64,000 bases of DNA from Isoetes taiwanensis (GCA_021234155.1 JAJEKV010000066.1:4490537-4554536); one strand, 5' to 3'; shown: positions 45,182 to 57,298, counted from the stretch's first letter. Numbers and translations are program-made. The notes: a model not told the origin generated them from the sequence alone.

Positions 45182-46819
45182 TGTGACGGTCCAGGGGAAC
45201 ATACGCCATAAATACGTATATTCCTGGATCCGTCACCATACAAGTCTATCTTCATAGCCTTGTATACCATAGATTGTGGCACTAGGGGGCATGGCTAAGT
45301 TATTCTCATAACTTAGCCAACCATAGGTTAAGCCATTATCCACGTGGCCTTAACCTATTGGGGCACCGCCACACAGGACTCACCCGATTGGTGCCACGTG
45401 GCATCCTAGGTGGACCTAACTCATATAGGCATAAACCCTAACCCTAGACCTCTTTCCAGCCCTAGCACCCAGAGACTCACCTACTCGTTCGAAACCCCAT
45501 TTCGAACATCGTTTGCTGTGGCATAGACTGGTGCAAAGAGCCCAGCAGGTAGACTCGTTCTTGGAGTAGGAGCGGCATCTCGTGAGTCGGAGACCATGGA
45601 GGCACACGGATCTGGAGGGAGAGCTTCAGGAGCAGGTATGTAGGATAGTGGTTGTGATAGCTCATCTGGAAATTAGCATTCCAGATATGCTAGTATTTTG
45701 TATCTAGAGTAGAGCCATCCTAGAACCCATATTCAACATCTTGAACCCTAATCAAGGAACCCTAACTATTAGTTAGATTTGTATGATTAGGTTAAGATGT
45801 TATTCTTATGATTATTCTCATGATGTGATGATTATGTGATGATGGTTGATCATGTTTGCTCCTCTTGTATTGGGAAGGGGGGTAGAGACCTAGAGCCATA
45901 TGTAGTATGCTCCTAGAGTAGACCCCTTAGTTCCTATTAGTTGCGGCTCAGGCATAGGAGCCCACCAGGCTATTGAGGCTATGATATGACTCCAGCACCA
46001 TATAACAGGGCTAGAGGGAAAGTGGAGGGAGGATCCCCCGAAAGTGGGGGCTTCGGGGATCCCATAGTGGGCTAGGCTTATGGTCGGGTCACTGCGGTGG
46101 GCCGAAAGCATGGGTCCGACACCTCGGGCAATGGTGTTGCCCCGCCCTCGAGAGTTGCAAGTGTTGGCTTGGCTCTCGCTTTGGGGGTTCGGTCCGGTAC
46201 TAATCGTGTGTGTCGCCACGATTCTCTAGCCGCCCACGGCACCTCTAGATCCCGGAAGGGGAGATGCAACCCTCCCCGCCTCATCCGGACTGTGGGAGAT
46301 GCAACCTGGAGTAGTCCCGATGGGTGATGCCATGGGGTTGCGTATCCGGAAGGCTAGAGTCCTGTCAGAGCCTGATCTAGCCCATCTGCAAAGTATGCAC
46401 AGGAGGGGCGGATGGAGTGGTCAACCCTAGCCATTGTTCTATGCCAGCCCCGCCATTGCCATGACTGGCCCCTGCTTCTATCTTGAGGCCTAGACGGTCC
46501 ATCCTCCTTACGAGTCTGAGCCGGGGTAGGAGCTCTCATGTTTTATGGTTCGTGATTATCATCTTTGCCTTGGATTATGAGTGATGCACTACCCTTCGAG
46601 GTAGTATTTGTATATGTTGATGCTAGTTCTGACGTGTTATCGCCTGGCCCGTTATAGGAGCCCATAGGGGAAGGGGCGCATAAGACACCTTCAGTGTTCC
46701 TTCCCCGCACTAGGGAGTCACCTCGAGCGCGGGTAGACGAAAGGGCCCATGCGGTTGTTGAGCCGGATGGGGATTTTCGCCGAGTGTACCGCCGGGCCAG
46801 ACGTTTTAGGGGAGCCACA
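45182..46819 (+). repeat. 3' LTR of the Ty3 element
   Basis: 1638 bp, TGTGACGGTCC to GAGCCACA. Matches the 5' LTR throughout, with small indels. Confidence 0.9.
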
Positions 46820-46905
46820 CCCATCGCTTCTCGCTAGTCCCCGTGGTAGACCTGAACTCCCAACCATTGGAGGATGTTGTTGAAGAGCAAGTTTATGTAG
46901 TTTAG
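46820..46905 (+). pseudogene. C-terminal end of the pogo-like transposase, right of the Ty3 insertion
   Basis: Frame HRFSLVPVVDLNSQPLED continues VVEEQVYVV-stop (TAG 46903-46905). An acidic C-terminal tail of this kind would complete the transposase that is cut at 33647 (GIDQALEPT). This is inferred from position and composition. There is no sequence duplication to prove it. Confidence 0.45.
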
Positions 46906-47828
46906 ATGACACACATATTCGCGCCGGGTGATGCCGGGTCATGAGCATCACGTAAGTATCGAGGGTTGCATACCTATAGTTAGGCCTCGTAGCAAACCCA
47001 ATCAACACACTCAATTCCCCAATGAAGAGGTGGGACTTGCCTCGCCCACAGCAACATGCCGACATTGGTCACGACAACTCAATGAGACCGACACCCGGGG
47101 ATGGGTGAACTATCTTCGCCGCCAATTCGGGACCCGAAAGCATGACCAAAGTTGCCGCAATAGACAAGGCAAGGATTATCGTGGGAAATGGTGGAAATTG
47201 GGGTAGACCCCGAATTGTGAGCCATGCAAAGGAGATGGATGTTGGGTTTGCAAGGATATGGAGGGTCGACATGGCTCGAGTAACCCAGCCAACTCAAGGT
47301 TTGGGAGGGACCTCATTCATAGCTACACCCGCCGATAGCCGGTATGTTTGGTCACGTTGTAATCTTAATATTCAGTTCACCTTTTATTTGGCAATCGCTA
47401 TTAACGCACAATGTGTAATGTGTATCCAAGACTCGGATGAAACCCAAGACAATTAGGCATGTCGACAACTTATTGTACATTACATATGAAGGAAAATAGT
47501 GAACTTGTTGTACAAGATTTATGACTAAGATAGTGAACTCCGATTAAAATAGTGATTGTTGCACATTCCGGCCGTTGCATGGACCCGACATGAACACAAC
47601 AATGAACATAAACAATGAACAAAGAATGAACCGCAAATGATGACAAAAAAATGGGATCATTCCATTACACAAAAATAATGTTCAGAAAAAATGAGCCCTC
47701 GCCGCACAAAATATGCCTCAAGGGCCGCTTTCACAACATGAAGGAAGAGGAGGGGAGGATCGCCCGTGGGGGGCCTTTCGTACAAAGGGGCAAGCAGCAA
47801 AATTAACCAACGGGCTTTGGAATAGCAC

Positions 47829-48134
47829 ATGGTCGCCTTTCTGATTACGACCCGGCAAGGATCGTCGGCCTCTAACGAGCCCGCCGACTTGAGAGACTAT
47901 TTCGGGCGATACCGATGTCGATTTAAGAACCGACAGCTAGCTTGTGATCTCTCACCGGTCACCAAACAGCTCCTAATCTTGAAAGAGTTAGGAGTGGTAG
48001 AGGTCGAGGAGGAGCTAACAGGGAGGACGGGCGTGGCGGAAAGTGGCGAAGCTCTCTTGGACGGATCATACCCGCCACCCCTCACTATGTCCCACCTCCC
48101 ACCGGACCCGGATAGCTGGTTAAATGGTGCATGA
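47829..48134 (+). CDS. Small hypothetical ORF, 101 aa
   Basis: MVAFLITTRQGSSASNEPAD, a basic region (RYRCRFKNRQL), then a heptad-like hydrophobic stretch (VTKQLLILKELGVVEVEEEL) and a proline-rich end. Composition is protein-like, but no family is recognised and nothing around it supports expression. It may be a remnant of the pogo-like element or chance. Confidence 0.25.
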   Translation: MVAFLITTRQGSSASNEPADLRDYFGRYRCRFKNRQLACDLSPVTKQLLILKELGVVEVEEELTGRTGVAESGEALLDGSYPPPLTMSHLPPDPDSWLNGA

Positions 48135-48616
48135 TCCATGGCGCCTAAACCCTGCAACACAACGACAAAGCACAAGATCAATGGAAGATAAGAAACAAAA
48201 ACATATCAAACGCTGAGAACATACCTCGGACGCTTCAGAAACCTGGATGCTCGAAAGGAATGGAGTATCTTACCTCCTGCTCGATCGCTCAATTTAAGGG
48301 CTTAACTGTAATGATGGGTCAGGATTTTGAAAAATCTGGCCTTTACAACCGAATTAATTGGCATCCGGACATGGCAGAGAATGTTCGGGCCAAATTGGGT
48401 CAAGAATTGGAGTTAGAGTGGAGAAATTCGCCTCAAATTCTGGCGGAAGTGGGCCAAAAGACCAACGGTTACCGTTGGCGGTACCTCGATAGCCGGTACC
48501 ATACGTATTGGTAGCTGGCGACCTAGGCCTCGTATACGGCACCTAGGCCCGCCACTAATAATGGGATGTGGCCTCTAAAGTGGGAGCGGGCTTGGCGTGC
48601 AGATCCACGCAATTGC

Positions 48617-48677
48617 GCGATAGGTGGCAACATATACGCGATAGGTAGCAACATGTGCGCGGTGGGTGGCACCTCCC
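48617..48677. repeat. Tandem repeat of about 21 bp, three units
   Basis: Units begin CGCGATAGGTGGCAACATAT, CGCGATAGGTAGCAACATG and CGCGGTGGGTGGCACC. The third is diverged. Confidence 0.7.
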
Positions 48678-49145
48678 GCGTGCTAGCACGCAATAAAGGC
48701 CGCGAAAGAGGGCCTCGGCTATCGCGAAGTGTGGTTTGGGGACAGGCGAGGGTGGACGTTTGACCCCCCCTTCTTGATGCCACCATAACATTAGGTATCC
48801 CTTAAGTTGTTTAAGGACAATTTGCCCCTTAAGTGCGCGGAACATGGCGACCATACCCTAGATCCGGGCAATCCTTCCAGCCAATTTCAGAAGCCAATTT
48901 CAGAAGCCGTCACTCCTCTTTTTTTTTCAAAGAAACGTGTCTCTCTCAGTTTTTTTTTGCATCAAAGAAAATAGAAAGAAGCAAAAAAGGAACATGCTTT
49001 ATATACGAGTGATAGTGGCCGAATCGAGCTTGGTTACGGTGAGCAAACGAGGTATACTGGCTATGTCAGGCACTGCCAAATGCTCAGCCTATTCAGAATC
49101 AGAATATCAAGAACAAAATCGTTAATCAATCTGCAAAAATTAGTT

Positions 49146-49726
49146 TGTTGGAAGCGTGTCCGTAATGGTCTTTGATTTGGGCAAATCCAAACCAGATTGC
49201 AAAATGCAATATAGGCTATGGCGCCTGAAGGCCGCGAGAGAAAATTTCAAGTTTTTTCCATGCAGTCTTTGGTGATCCATCTCTCAAAAACGCAGCGGAT
49301 TTTATAGCTTTGATTGATGGCAAGAACATAAAAATCAAGAAGCGAGTTCATTATGCTTGCGTATTTCTTACTGGAGGATTTTGTCGGCCTTTGAGGTTCC
49401 CTGGACTGGCTTTTGCAGTACATACCGAATGATTCTGACCTTTGCACTATATGCAAGATGATTCCAACCTTTGCACTATATACAGGATGATTCTGATGAG
49501 GATGCCATAGCCAAGAAGATTCAAAGGATATTAGGCCATTGCATGAATCGAAGAAAAATACTGAAATATATCAGCATAGAATCTACGATTAGAGTTAATT
49601 GTCCACGTGGCAGTCCAAGAGCCGCATCTGTCCGATGCCCAAAATATATCTGTAATCTTTTTGTTACGATGAATAAGAAAAACTGCATTGCATTCTAGTT
49701 ATCCCTGATTCTCTCAATTATTAGAA
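49146..49726 (+). mobile_element. 5' LTR of a Ty1/copia element (boundaries approximate)
   Basis: Starts TGTTGGAAGC and ends just before TAGTATCAGAGC (49727-49738), a one-base variant of the initiator-Met-tRNA binding site TGGTATCAGAGC. Contains CCACGTGGCAGTCC and an A/T-rich promoter-like stretch near 49640-49660. No second LTR was found. Confidence 0.6.
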
Positions 49727-49738
49727 TAGTATCAGAGC
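49727..49738 (+). other. Primer-binding site of the copia element
   Basis: TAGTATCAGAGC, complementary to initiator methionine tRNA except at the second base. Confidence 0.65.
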
Positions 49739-49951
49739 AGTTCCGATTCAATGGGATCTAGAAGCGAGCGGCGGAAGGAGAAACGCCATGTAAAAAAACA
49801 CGCCTTGCCCCATCAAGGAATCAACTAGAGGCTGGGCCATCGCAGATTGGAGCGCAGCCAAGCAAATCAAAATAGTTTCCCACGCCGTAGGAGCGTCTTC
49901 CAGAGACTTTCCAGTTCCAAGCCAATTTACCTGTGAGTGGCAATTAGTAAA

Positions 49952-50920
49952 ATGGCTTCCTCTTCTACTCAATCTTTTGATAAAGTTCTAAGAAATTTCT
50001 GGAAAAATATAATGGGGAAAACTTTCATGCTTGGTCCATTAAAAGCCAATTGGTCTTGATGAGGGAGAATGTCTGGGTGTAGTTAATGCACTGAAGCCAA
50101 ACCAGATGCTCAGGACAAATCATTTGATCTTGTTAAACTGCAAGAGTGGATGCAGCGAGATAAACGGACACTAACCACAATTGGTCTTGCCTTGGGAGAA
50201 GATTATGTGCATCTGATTAATTTGGAGAGGAGTTTAAAAGAGAATTGGGATGATTTGATGAAAGCTTTTGGTGGAAGCGGTAGGAATTGTGAGCTATCAC
50301 TCAAGCAACAATTCTTTTATATTTAAATGAACTCTGAAGAATCCGTAGTAGAATTTATGAGCAGAATTTGAAGCATAGTGGGTCAGTTAGCAAGAGTGAA
50401 GTGTAATGTTCCCAAAGAAGACCAGCTGACAGTCTTACTAAAAGGGTTAAGTAGGGACTTCAGACCCGCTGTGACAGCATTGACCAATTTCCCAAATTTA
50501 GATATGGAAACTGTGGTGTCAGCATTGTTGGAGGAAGAAAGGAAGTTCAAAATTGAGAACAGTACTAAGAATTCAACATTCTTTGTCAAGAATAGAAGGC
50601 AAGGATTTGGAAAGAAACCCAGAAGGTTTGATGGTGGACAGAATAAAGGGCCAAATGACGGTGGTAGACCCAACAGGAATCAGAGGGAGGCTAGACCTGC
50701 TAAGTTTGAATCACGCTCTTGCTACAGATGTGGAAAATTTGGACATATTGCCAAGGATTGTAGAGTCTGGCTTGGAGAAGATAGAAATAGGAACAAAGCA
50801 AGAGAAGAAAGTGGCAGCAATGAAAAATTATTTATGGTGCGTAGTTTGATAATAGAATCCAGTGAGAAGACTCTATGGCTGGATTCTGGGGCCACAATCC
50901 ATATGACATCCTTTCGTTAG
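49952..50920 (+). pseudogene. Ty1/copia gag and protease start
   Basis: Begins MASSSTQSFDKVLRNF, then loses frame. Further pieces are LQEWMQRDKRTLTTIGL, ENWDDLMKAFG and, from 50378, a 180-residue frame with GQLARVKCNVPKEDQL, LLKGLSRDFRPAV, the zinc knuckle CYRCGKFGHIAKDC (50720-50761) and the protease motif LWLDSGATIHMT (about 50873-50908). The order is that of plant copia gag-protease. It packages RNA and cuts the polyprotein. Stops at 50055-50060 and 50920 and frame changes inactivate it. Confidence 0.9.
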
Positions 50921-51204
50921 CAATTTAATACATTTGAAGAGTCAAGCGCCAGCGTGAAGTCTATGTAGGAGACAATAGACCTCTTCAAATTGCTGGGAAA
51001 GGAACAATACTTGTTGAGTTGGATGATGGCGTTAAGGAGATTCATGATGTACACTATGTACCAGAGTTGGCCCAAACGCTATTATCCGTTGGCAAGATTA
51101 CCAATGCTGATTTGAGTGTGACTTTCCTCAAGAATGGCTGCACCATAAATAATGAATGAGGTTTCTCCGTTGCAACAGGCACACGTGTACAACAATTATA
51201 CAAG

Positions 51205-51779
51205 TTGGATGCCATTATTAGGAGCCCATTTCATGCATTATCTACAACTGCTAGGAGTAGAGATATGCAATTGTGGCACAACCGTCTTGGACATCCCAAC
51301 ATCCAGGTGATGAGAAAGTTGATGCGAGATAATTTGATAACAGATTTAGGGCCTATTGAAGATGATACCTTGACATTTTGTGAAGCATATGTTATGGCGA
51401 AGCATCACAGAAGTTTGTTTCCAGTAAGAGAGAGCGAGCGTGAGCAAGATCTATTGGCATTGGTTCACTCTGACATTTGTGGACCTATGCAAACATTGAC
51501 CATAGGAAAGAAGTGGTATATGCTTACCTTTATTGATGATCTCTCCAGATATGTGACCGTGAGGCTACTTGCACGGAAATCAAAAGTATTGCAAGCCTTA
51601 TGGAGTTTTGCGCACAAGTTGAGAGACAAACTGGTCGTCTAATCAAGGTCCTCCGTAGCGACGGTGGTGGTGAGTACTTCTCTCATGCTTTTGATGATTA
51701 CTGTAATGTCAATGGGATAATACATCAGCATACTACCGCATATATACCGCCGCAAAACGGTGTTGCCGAGAGAATGATA
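51205..51779 (+). pseudogene. Ty1/copia integrase, first part
   Basis: LWHNRLGHPNIQVMRKLM is the pre-integrase zinc region. The second Cys of the usual CxxC is changed (FCEAYVMAKHHR). LALVHSDICGPMQTL and WYMLTFIDDLSRY carry the first catalytic Asp, and LRSDGGGEYFSHAF (in the next frame, 51600-51788) the second. HTTAYIPPQNGVAERM leads to the catalytic Glu. The frame is lost at about 51640 and then cut after AERM by the insertion described at 51780. Confidence 0.9.
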
Positions 51780-52655
51780 TTTTTATGATTGTTATGATAA
51801 ACTAAAGAGGTGCTCAAAGACCCCAACATATGATCTGGGTCGTGGGATCGACGAATCTGACGATTGTGGTAGTTCAGGGTGCACCTCGTTTAGAATATGT
51901 AGCAAAATAACAGGGGGTTCCAAGGGGATTTGATATGGATGTAAAAAATAACAATTCCTGAAACTATAGACCATATATCCCTAAAATAATTGAATGGGTT
52001 GTTATAAAAAAAACATAGATTCAAGATAAAAAATAATCACATTAACTCATTGGGTACATTAGTTAAAGTAGTCTTATTAGGACATTGAGTTATTTTGGTA
52101 GAGGTTCAAGCAACCGTATTTCATATTCTGAAATCTTAGGCAAAGCCATATAGAGGTTCGATATTCCCTCAAAACCTTAGGCGAAATCGTATTTCATATT
52201 TTAAAATCATAGGCGCCTCCAATCATAAATAACTATAAGCGAAGCGAGAGGTGCCCGAACACCCCAACATACGATCTGGGTCGTAGGATCGACGAATCTG
52301 ACGACTGTACTAGTTCAGGGTGCACCTCGTTTAGAATATGTAGCAAAATAACAGAGGGTTCCAGGGGGATTGATATGGATGTAAAAATAACAATTCCTGA
52401 AACCATAGACCATATATCCCTAAAACAAGCCCCCATATTTCATATTCTGAAATCTTAGGCAAAGTCATATAGACGTTCAATATTCCCTCAAAACCTTAGG
52501 TGAAATTGTAATTCATATTTCAAAATCATAGGCGCCTCCAATCATAATATATAGCAAAATAACAGGGGGTTCCAGGGGGATTTGATATGGATGTAAAAAT
52601 AACAATCATAGAATCCATCTTAGACTATCATCTGGGTGCCCAAAGACCCCAACAG
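51780..52655. repeat. Insertion in the copia integrase made of imperfect tandem repeats
   Basis: Unit 1 (about 51806-52246) and unit 2 (52247-about 52560) share 'ccccaacatangatctgggt', 'gatcgacgaatctgacga', 'ttcagggtgcacctcg', 'atatgtagcaaaataacag' and 'ataggcgcctccaatcat'. A third partial unit runs to about 52655 and ends with the same 'gtgcccaaagaccccaaca' that opens the units. Unit 2 lacks about 120 bp. No coding capacity seen. Confidence 0.75.
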
Positions 52656-52800
52656 AGCGCAGCACCTCCATTTTAGAATGTGCCGCACCATGTTAAAATT
52701 TGCTGGCATGCCAAATCATTTCTGGGGGGAAGCAGTCATGACAGCAGCCTATTTAAAGAATAGGTTGCCCACCTAAAAATAATAACTTGTGATAGATGTT
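52656..52800 (+). pseudogene. Ty1/copia integrase, continuation after the insertion
   Basis: MCRTMLKFAGMPNHFWGEAV then MTAAYLKNRLPT matches the segment after AERMNRTLLE in copia integrases, where families read R.ML...LP..FW.EAV.TA.YL.NR.PT. It therefore continues 51779 directly. Homology fades soon after. The reverse transcriptase and 3' LTR are missing. Confidence 0.85.
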
Positions 52801-53324
52801 CCAAAATGTTGTGGCGTTCAACTACTGATCAACAAGCACCTCAACCTAAAACAAAAAGTTGTCTCCATCTATGCCCTGTAGGTTGCAATTCCTATGCCTT
52901 ATAGATTAAATTGCTAAGCTTGGAAATGCTCAAGCTAGAGACAAACCAGAGAATCCATGACCAAAAAATGAAATAACATGAGCTAACTAAGGTCGATAAA
53001 TATGGACACTTAATTTAATCAGTTTGTGCTTTTGAAGCCATCTATTTTATGAAAATACATGATCTTATAGAACTACCTTTTATGATGGTGGTATAATGAT
53101 CAACTTTACAACGTTGCCCACCCTTAAATAGGCCTCCAACCCTTCCAATTAAGGGGATTTTCTTAGGAGCCATTATTTATAAGGGCAACAAAAAAGTTTG
53201 CCCTTCACCATAAAAGGGAAAAAAAAGGAGGACCCTTGAAAATAAGGGCATCAATTTGAAAAAACCATAATATTTTGTTAAGAAGTCCACTATCTTGCAT
53301 CATCAATTTCGAAAAGTGGGCCAC
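52801..53324. other. AT-rich non-coding sequence
   Basis: No gene recognised. A polypurine stretch 'gggaaaaaaaaggagg' lies at about 53216-53232. Confidence 0.4.
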
Positions 53325-53575
53325 ATTGAAAGGTCTTTACCTTAACCTAGATTTTGCTAAAGCATATGACAGTGTGGACTGACAATTTTTGAAAAATATT
53401 TTTTGGCCTTAGGCTTTTGGAATCTTTCACAAGGGATGTGTAATGCAGCTCCATGTCTCTGCCCCTCCACTAAATTGTTCTAGAAAAGACCACCTCTATC
53501 AAGAGAGGTATTCGTTAAGGATGTCCCTTAGCTCCACTTCTGTTCACAATTGTAGTTGAGATCCTCTCTCATGTT
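53325..53575 (+). pseudogene. LINE (L1-type) reverse transcriptase fragment
   Basis: LKGLYLNLDFAKAYDSVD then stop, and QFLKNIFWP, match RT motif A of plant L1 LINEs (L.LDF.KAYD.VDW.FL). After frame changes, KRGIRKGCPLAPLLFTIVVE (about 53492-53560) matches the R.G.RQGCPLSP.LF region. No poly-A tail or second ORF part is visible, so this is an old, internal fragment. It would prime reverse transcription at a nicked target if intact. Confidence 0.75.
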
Positions 53576-54700
53576 CACTAGTGCTATGCAGGACAATGTT
53601 ATTCAGGGCCTATTTATGGAGGCCGTCTCACGGACAAAGAGAACAAGACAGAAAGAACACAAGGTAATCCCAAAGTGAATGTATAATTCATGAAGAGTAC
53701 ATGCTCTTATATACAATAATGAAGGGCAATTACAAATATTATTGTGAAAATGTGCACCGTTCTTCTGCCTCATTCCCTATGGCCATATCATGTTGGATCT
53801 TTGAATAACATTAACAATAATATGGGCTTGCTTAGTTGAACTGACTTTGTACAGTGCTTCAGACATTACAAGAATGAAGGGGTATGATCTTATCTTTTAG
53901 CTTCCAAAGTCTCTCTACGCTAATGTTTTATCTTTATACACCATTTGGACTAACATCTATTTGTTATACATCTTGTTGTTAAGAGTTAATTGATAGTCTA
54001 TGTGCATAACCACCAGTGCCCACCATAGACATGCATCTAAGGAAATGTAACATCTACAAATGGATGGTATTTACTTCCATGTAAGTTTATTTACCTAAAC
54101 AGCCACATGCATAAAAATGATTCAATATTTCCACAGAGAAAGTCTATAAAAGTGATTCAAAATTTTCATGTTGAAAGGTCCAATTTTATTGCTTGTAATT
54201 TGAATGAGACACACATAAATAACAACCTATTCTTATGCCGGCATCATCATGCACCAGTATGATATAATATTAAGGTCTTTAGGATCCAATGTCTTCCCCT
54301 CATATTTATTGTCTTCTTTAGACTAGGTCTATGGGAGATCAAAATCGATTGTCTAGAAGGGAAATCGATCCTTGAGTGAGTGTGAAAAGAGTTACTCTTT
54401 TTACTTGATGCAGGTAAATATGATCAATAGAGAGCATAGATTGAGAAAGTGATAGGGCGAAGAGAAATCATTAAGCGCATATGGAAAATTTGTCTTTTTA
54501 GCAAAGATCAAAAGCATCATATCAAGTTGGTGCATATGTTGAATGGTGGGTGGAAAGTTGTATGAAGCTTTTCTCATCAAGAAGACTAGTATGAAGCGTA
54601 ATGAACACATGGTTAATATTATCAGAATTTATGCTTATTTTACAACGCATAATCATTCCGAAATATACCTGAGTGCGCCGCTTAACTAAACTTTTTCTTC
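53576..54700. other. Non-coding AT-rich sequence
   Basis: No gene seen. A segment at about 54430-54545 ('agcatagattgaga', 'gaaatcattaagcgcatatgg', 'caagttggtgcatatg') recurs, diverged, at 63885-64000, marking a dispersed repeat. Confidence 0.45.
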
Positions 54701-54754
54701 TCATAACCTTTTGTTTCTTTGCTTTTCTCACGCAAGATGCCAACTCTGTTTTCC

Positions 54755-54875
54755 CTCCAAAACGATGGCAATAAGACGATGGCAAGCCCCTTGATTTTCC
54801 ATCCAAAACGATGGCAAGAAGACGATGGCAAGGGGTTTGTAGAAGACGATGGCAAGCCCCTTGATTTTCCAGAGT
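54755..54875. repeat. Short repeat of 'gacgatggcaag...ccccttgattttcca'
   Basis: GACGATGGCAAGCCCCTTGA occurs twice about 70 bp apart, with further ACGATGGCAA copies between. The repeat keeps a plus-strand frame open (54719-54982) without a recognised product. Confidence 0.7.
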
Positions 54876-55412
54876 TTCAGAGGCTGCTGCATCTCGATTT
54901 GTTAGAGCAGAAGCGAGCAAGCAATGATGGCGGATTTATCCCATTCTGGCAGGTTCAGGCAAAACCAGAGGTTGTGCTATAAGTCGCATCAAAGGCCTCC
55001 ATCGCCATGGCAAATGGCCATAGCCCGCATCAGGAGCTTCCGTGGTCAGATTTTACGCTGTTTTTATTGAATGTTAATCTTCAAAAAACTTGTAGCAGCT
55101 GGTCGAAAGCATGATTTAGAAGCTCAAGCTGTTTCTTTGGCGAGTTTCTGGCTATGGCTTCTGACCAGAAGGCCCGGAAGCTTCCAGATCTTTGTTTTTT
55201 GGGGTGATCACGAAGTATAACGGGGGTTTTCTCAAAACAAAGGAAGAATGAGGGTCGGATATTTGTTTTCCCAAGCTTTTTGGCTATACAGAGCTCATTG
55301 ATCAAGATAGAAGGCGTTTTAAAACAATATACAAAGGATTTCCACCGTAGCCGCCATAGCTGTAAGCAGTCCTTCTCCCTCTGTCTTCGTAATATTAACC
55401 AGGTGTTCATTA

Positions 55413-55579
55413 CGTAAGGGAAACCACTAATCTCGAATATTCCCTCGGGAGTATTCCCTCGGCGACCCGCCAGACTCAGCGGCGCTGCGGCTTCGCCGCC
55501 TGGGCGCCGCCTCGTCTGGCGGGGCCGTCTCAGGAAATTCCCTCGTGGAATTTTCTCGAACCGTAGTTTCCCTAGTACG
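55413..55579. mobile_element. Foldback MITE
   Basis: A 167-bp sequence whose halves are imperfect inverted repeats over about 60 bp (outer ends CGTAAGGGAAACCAC and GTTTCCCTAGTACG; inner ends CGCCAGAC and GTCTGGCG). The centre is GC-rich with nested hairpins (GCGGCTTCGCCGC). It is flanked by TA on both sides (55411-55412, 55580-55581). The structure fits a small mariner-type or other foldback element. Confidence 0.7.
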
Positions 55580-55599
55580 TAATAACCAGCCTAGGATTA

Positions 55600-57290
55600 T
55601 TGCAAAATTTCGTCTAAATTAAGAGGTAGAATTTCACGTCCACCAGGATTTTTTTTCACCACTTTCAAATTTTTTCTTGAGTGCAATTTCTGCACATGAA
55701 TTCTTCCGGCAGCGTATACGCTCAAATTATAGGTCACATTCAAAGTATACACATAGTCAATATAATAGCCATAGCCACAGCTACAGCCATAGCCTGCAAC
55801 TCCATTTCGCTATTGGCTCCCTGCGAGGCTATGGTGTCCGTTGCTAAATATCTTTCTTCTCTTCTTTCTTGCCAAAATGACGCCCTCAACTGGGCCAATA
55901 GGTAAATCAGACCAAGCAGCTCTATTTTAGATCCAGCCAATAACCAGAGCAGATCCTCAATCCGTCTTCAAGAAGTGAAGGATATGGTAAAGGAGTATTG
56001 CACTTCGCCAGAGGTTTAGATTAGAGGCCAAAAACCAAAGACTAGCAAAACCACTAAAATCAAACTTCAAAATAGTCAGCCTACACCAAAAAGTCGCCTA
56101 GGATACGCTATTGTCGAACTAAAACGCAGAAAGAAAGAAAAACAGAGCAAACGTTAACCTAAACTCAGAAGAAACAAGAAATAAATAAATCAAGGAATCG
56201 TTGCATTACCAAGTAGCGACTCACCTATGATCACGACGCTTCAAAAATCTGCCCTGGCACCGGAAATCGTCATTGCGGAAGCTCGAACTCAAGATAACTG
56301 AAGAAAACAGAGCTGTGGGAAGAATGCCATGTCACAAATTTGCTTTTTATATTCTTGCCATATCAGATGCCAGAAACTTCTTTAGGAATGTAATCTCGGC
56401 TGCTAGTAATTATGTTTGATATTTTTCAGTGGTCGAGATTCCGCTTGGAAATTTCTCGGCGGAGCCTTTAGCCTCGGCGACGTACTCGAGGCTCCGTCGC
56501 TCATGCGCTGCTTCAAAATTTTCAGGCAGAATCCCTTCCCCCAAAAAATTATCTAATACATAACGTAGACAAATTAGAAGAGACTCTATATCTTAGGTTG
56601 ATAAGTCTTAAATTTGTCCTGTATACCGTAATGACGTTGGAATATGACAAAGTACACCTTTCTTAGGAATGCGTGCTAACAAGTTTGATGTTAGCATTCT
56701 AGAGTGAGATTGAAATCCAAACACATGCCAAACATAATTGTTGTGCTGAATGTAACATGCAAAATTTTGTAAAGGATATTTTACATGGGGAAAAAACGGA
56801 GTCTATCCTCAACTTAATCATATCATATTATAAATGTGTGTAAGGATCGTTTGATCCCTTTTATTTAAGGCCTCCTTAGATCTCGCCTCTTAACCTACTA
56901 AATATTGGCGAGTGTAGTGTTACAATCACAAACAAACCTGAAAATATTTAAGTCCCTAAAAAACCTATCATTCCATATATAAAGCGATATCATTTTCCGT
57001 TCTTAAAAAATAAGGAACTAATTTTTCTGGGCTGAGAGCAGCCCTGGCGCTCGACACGTACTATCTTTTGCTCATTTCTAAAACCTTAAAAAAGAAAAAA
57101 TTAGAAGGTCGACACGTGAAAAGGGGTAAATTCCCCTATTCGTCCAAAAGCTGGCTGCGGATTTGCTTTTCGGCCAAGCCACTGCCATGGAAAGCAGAGG
57201 ATGAAATTGAGCAGGGATTTAAACCCACTCCTGCGCAGCCTCTATAGTCATCGGGTCTGCTATGCCCAATCCATCAGCCATCTCCGGCAT
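55600..57290. other. Non-coding flank, probable upstream region of the transporter gene
   Basis: No gene recognised. A short imperfect repeat 'atagccatagccacagctacagcc' lies at 55764-55793, and a CpG-rich patch lies at 56440-56520. Confidence 0.4.
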
Positions 57291-57298
57291 CCAAAATA

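Larger units (their letters stand above)
33648..46819 (+). mobile_element. 13.2-kb Ty3/gypsy chromodomain retrotransposon (chromovirus) with extra 5' genes
   Basis: Two LTRs of 1633 and 1638 bp, an initiator-Met-tRNA primer-binding site, polypurine tract, and gag, protease, RT, RNase H, integrase and chromodomain in Ty3 order. About 4.2 kb between PBS and gag is not standard. It holds a histone H3-like gene and a second coding block. All main frames are broken. The 5-bp flanks (CCTAC left, CCCAT right) do not match, so no clear target duplication remains. Confidence 0.9.
46906..49145. other. Flank right of the pogo/Ty3 complex, no gene recognised
   Basis: Probably the 3' half of the pogo-like element. 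It has an open frame at 47829-48134, a tandem repeat at 48617-48677, and a polypyrimidine run near 48915. Other ORFs are short. Confidence 0.4.
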
